Assembly (NCBI GenBank): GCA_021796055.1
Contig: JAJYOS010000364.1
Location: 1-6,720, forward strand
From: Bacteroidota bacterium
GTDB taxonomy: Bacteria; Bacteroidota; Kryptoniia; Kryptoniales; JAKASW01
Direction of reading: 5' to 3'
Length of the DNA stretch: 6,720 bases
Within the stretch, counting starts at the first letter, position 1. Each line of letters opens with the position of its first letter. Below the pieces are notes generated by a model, which was given only the letters and a program-made list of their open reading frames with translations, was not told the origin of the DNA and did no database searches. Of the stretch, positions 6,624-6,720 are shown one piece after another. Both the position numbers and the translations under genes were made by a program.

Positions 6624-6704
6624 AGGGTCAATTCGCGACTCGCGCAAAGCTTCAATAGCTTCTTAAGCGATCCGAGGAAATTAACACCTGGGCTAGGTTT
6701 GTTT

Positions 6705-6710
6705 TTGACA
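6705..6710 (+). promoter_or_regulatory. Possible -35 box at the window edge
   Basis: A perfect TTGACA follows a T-rich stretch (GTTTGTTT). A -10 element at normal spacing would fall about 17 bp beyond the last base here, outside the window. It could belong to the next gene downstream of the kinase. A single hexamer is weak evidence. Confidence 0.15.
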
Positions 6711-6720
6711 GCCGCCACGG

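Noticed and set aside
6640..6665. AGCTTC repeated around the kinase 3' flank, a possible terminator
   Set aside because: The arms give only a 4-bp AGCT stem with no following T-run, so it does not support a terminator call.

Overview
This is an ordinary-looking bacterial chromosomal segment. It holds one tRNA gene, a four-gene minus-strand block, a divergent intergenic region of almost 480 bp, and two plus-strand genes. The best clue to the organism is the DUF3078 protein. It looks like an outer-membrane beta-barrel with a C-terminal phenylalanine, a family I associate with Bacteroidota, Ignavibacteria/Chlorobi and related FCB lineages. Several genes carry recognisable Shine-Dalgarno sequences (GGAGG, GGAG, GGAAGG), which is less typical of classical Bacteroidia. 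I therefore lean toward an Ignavibacteria-like or deep-branching FCB bacterium. A true HemN-type anaerobic coproporphyrinogen oxidase suggests haem synthesis under low oxygen. The lineage call is inference.

Layout. Positions 1-76 (minus) encode tRNA-Asn(GTT) with CCA encoded, and a good sigma-70-like promoter lies just upstream at 100-128. Reading leftward along the minus strand from 2929 to 211 are a small two-helix membrane protein that I do not recognise, prfA (release factor 1), a DUF423 membrane protein, and the DUF3078 outer-membrane protein. The first three are tightly packed, with a 17-bp overlap and then a 4-bp ATGA overlap, so they probably form one transcript. The DUF3078 gene follows after 109 bp and may have its own promoter. 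On the plus strand, 3407-4795 is hemN, and 4845-6623 is a soluble histidine kinase with three apparent PAS domains and an NtrB-like kinase core. No response regulator is visible before the window ends. A perfect -35 hexamer near the right edge suggests that another transcription unit may start just outside.

How the genes fit together. prfA (translation termination) and hemN (haem synthesis) are housekeeping genes, and the small membrane genes seem to travel with prfA. The kinase sits 49 bp after hemN and could share its transcript, but nothing shows that they act in one pathway.

I found no mobile element, CRISPR array, toxin-antitoxin pair, phage gene or defence cassette, and I do not claim a new system. 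The most interesting non-coding signals are a 7-bp GC-rich inverted repeat in the probable hemN leader, a palindrome that buries the DUF423 ribosome-binding site at the end of prfA, and two start sites that the local ribosome-binding signals revise.
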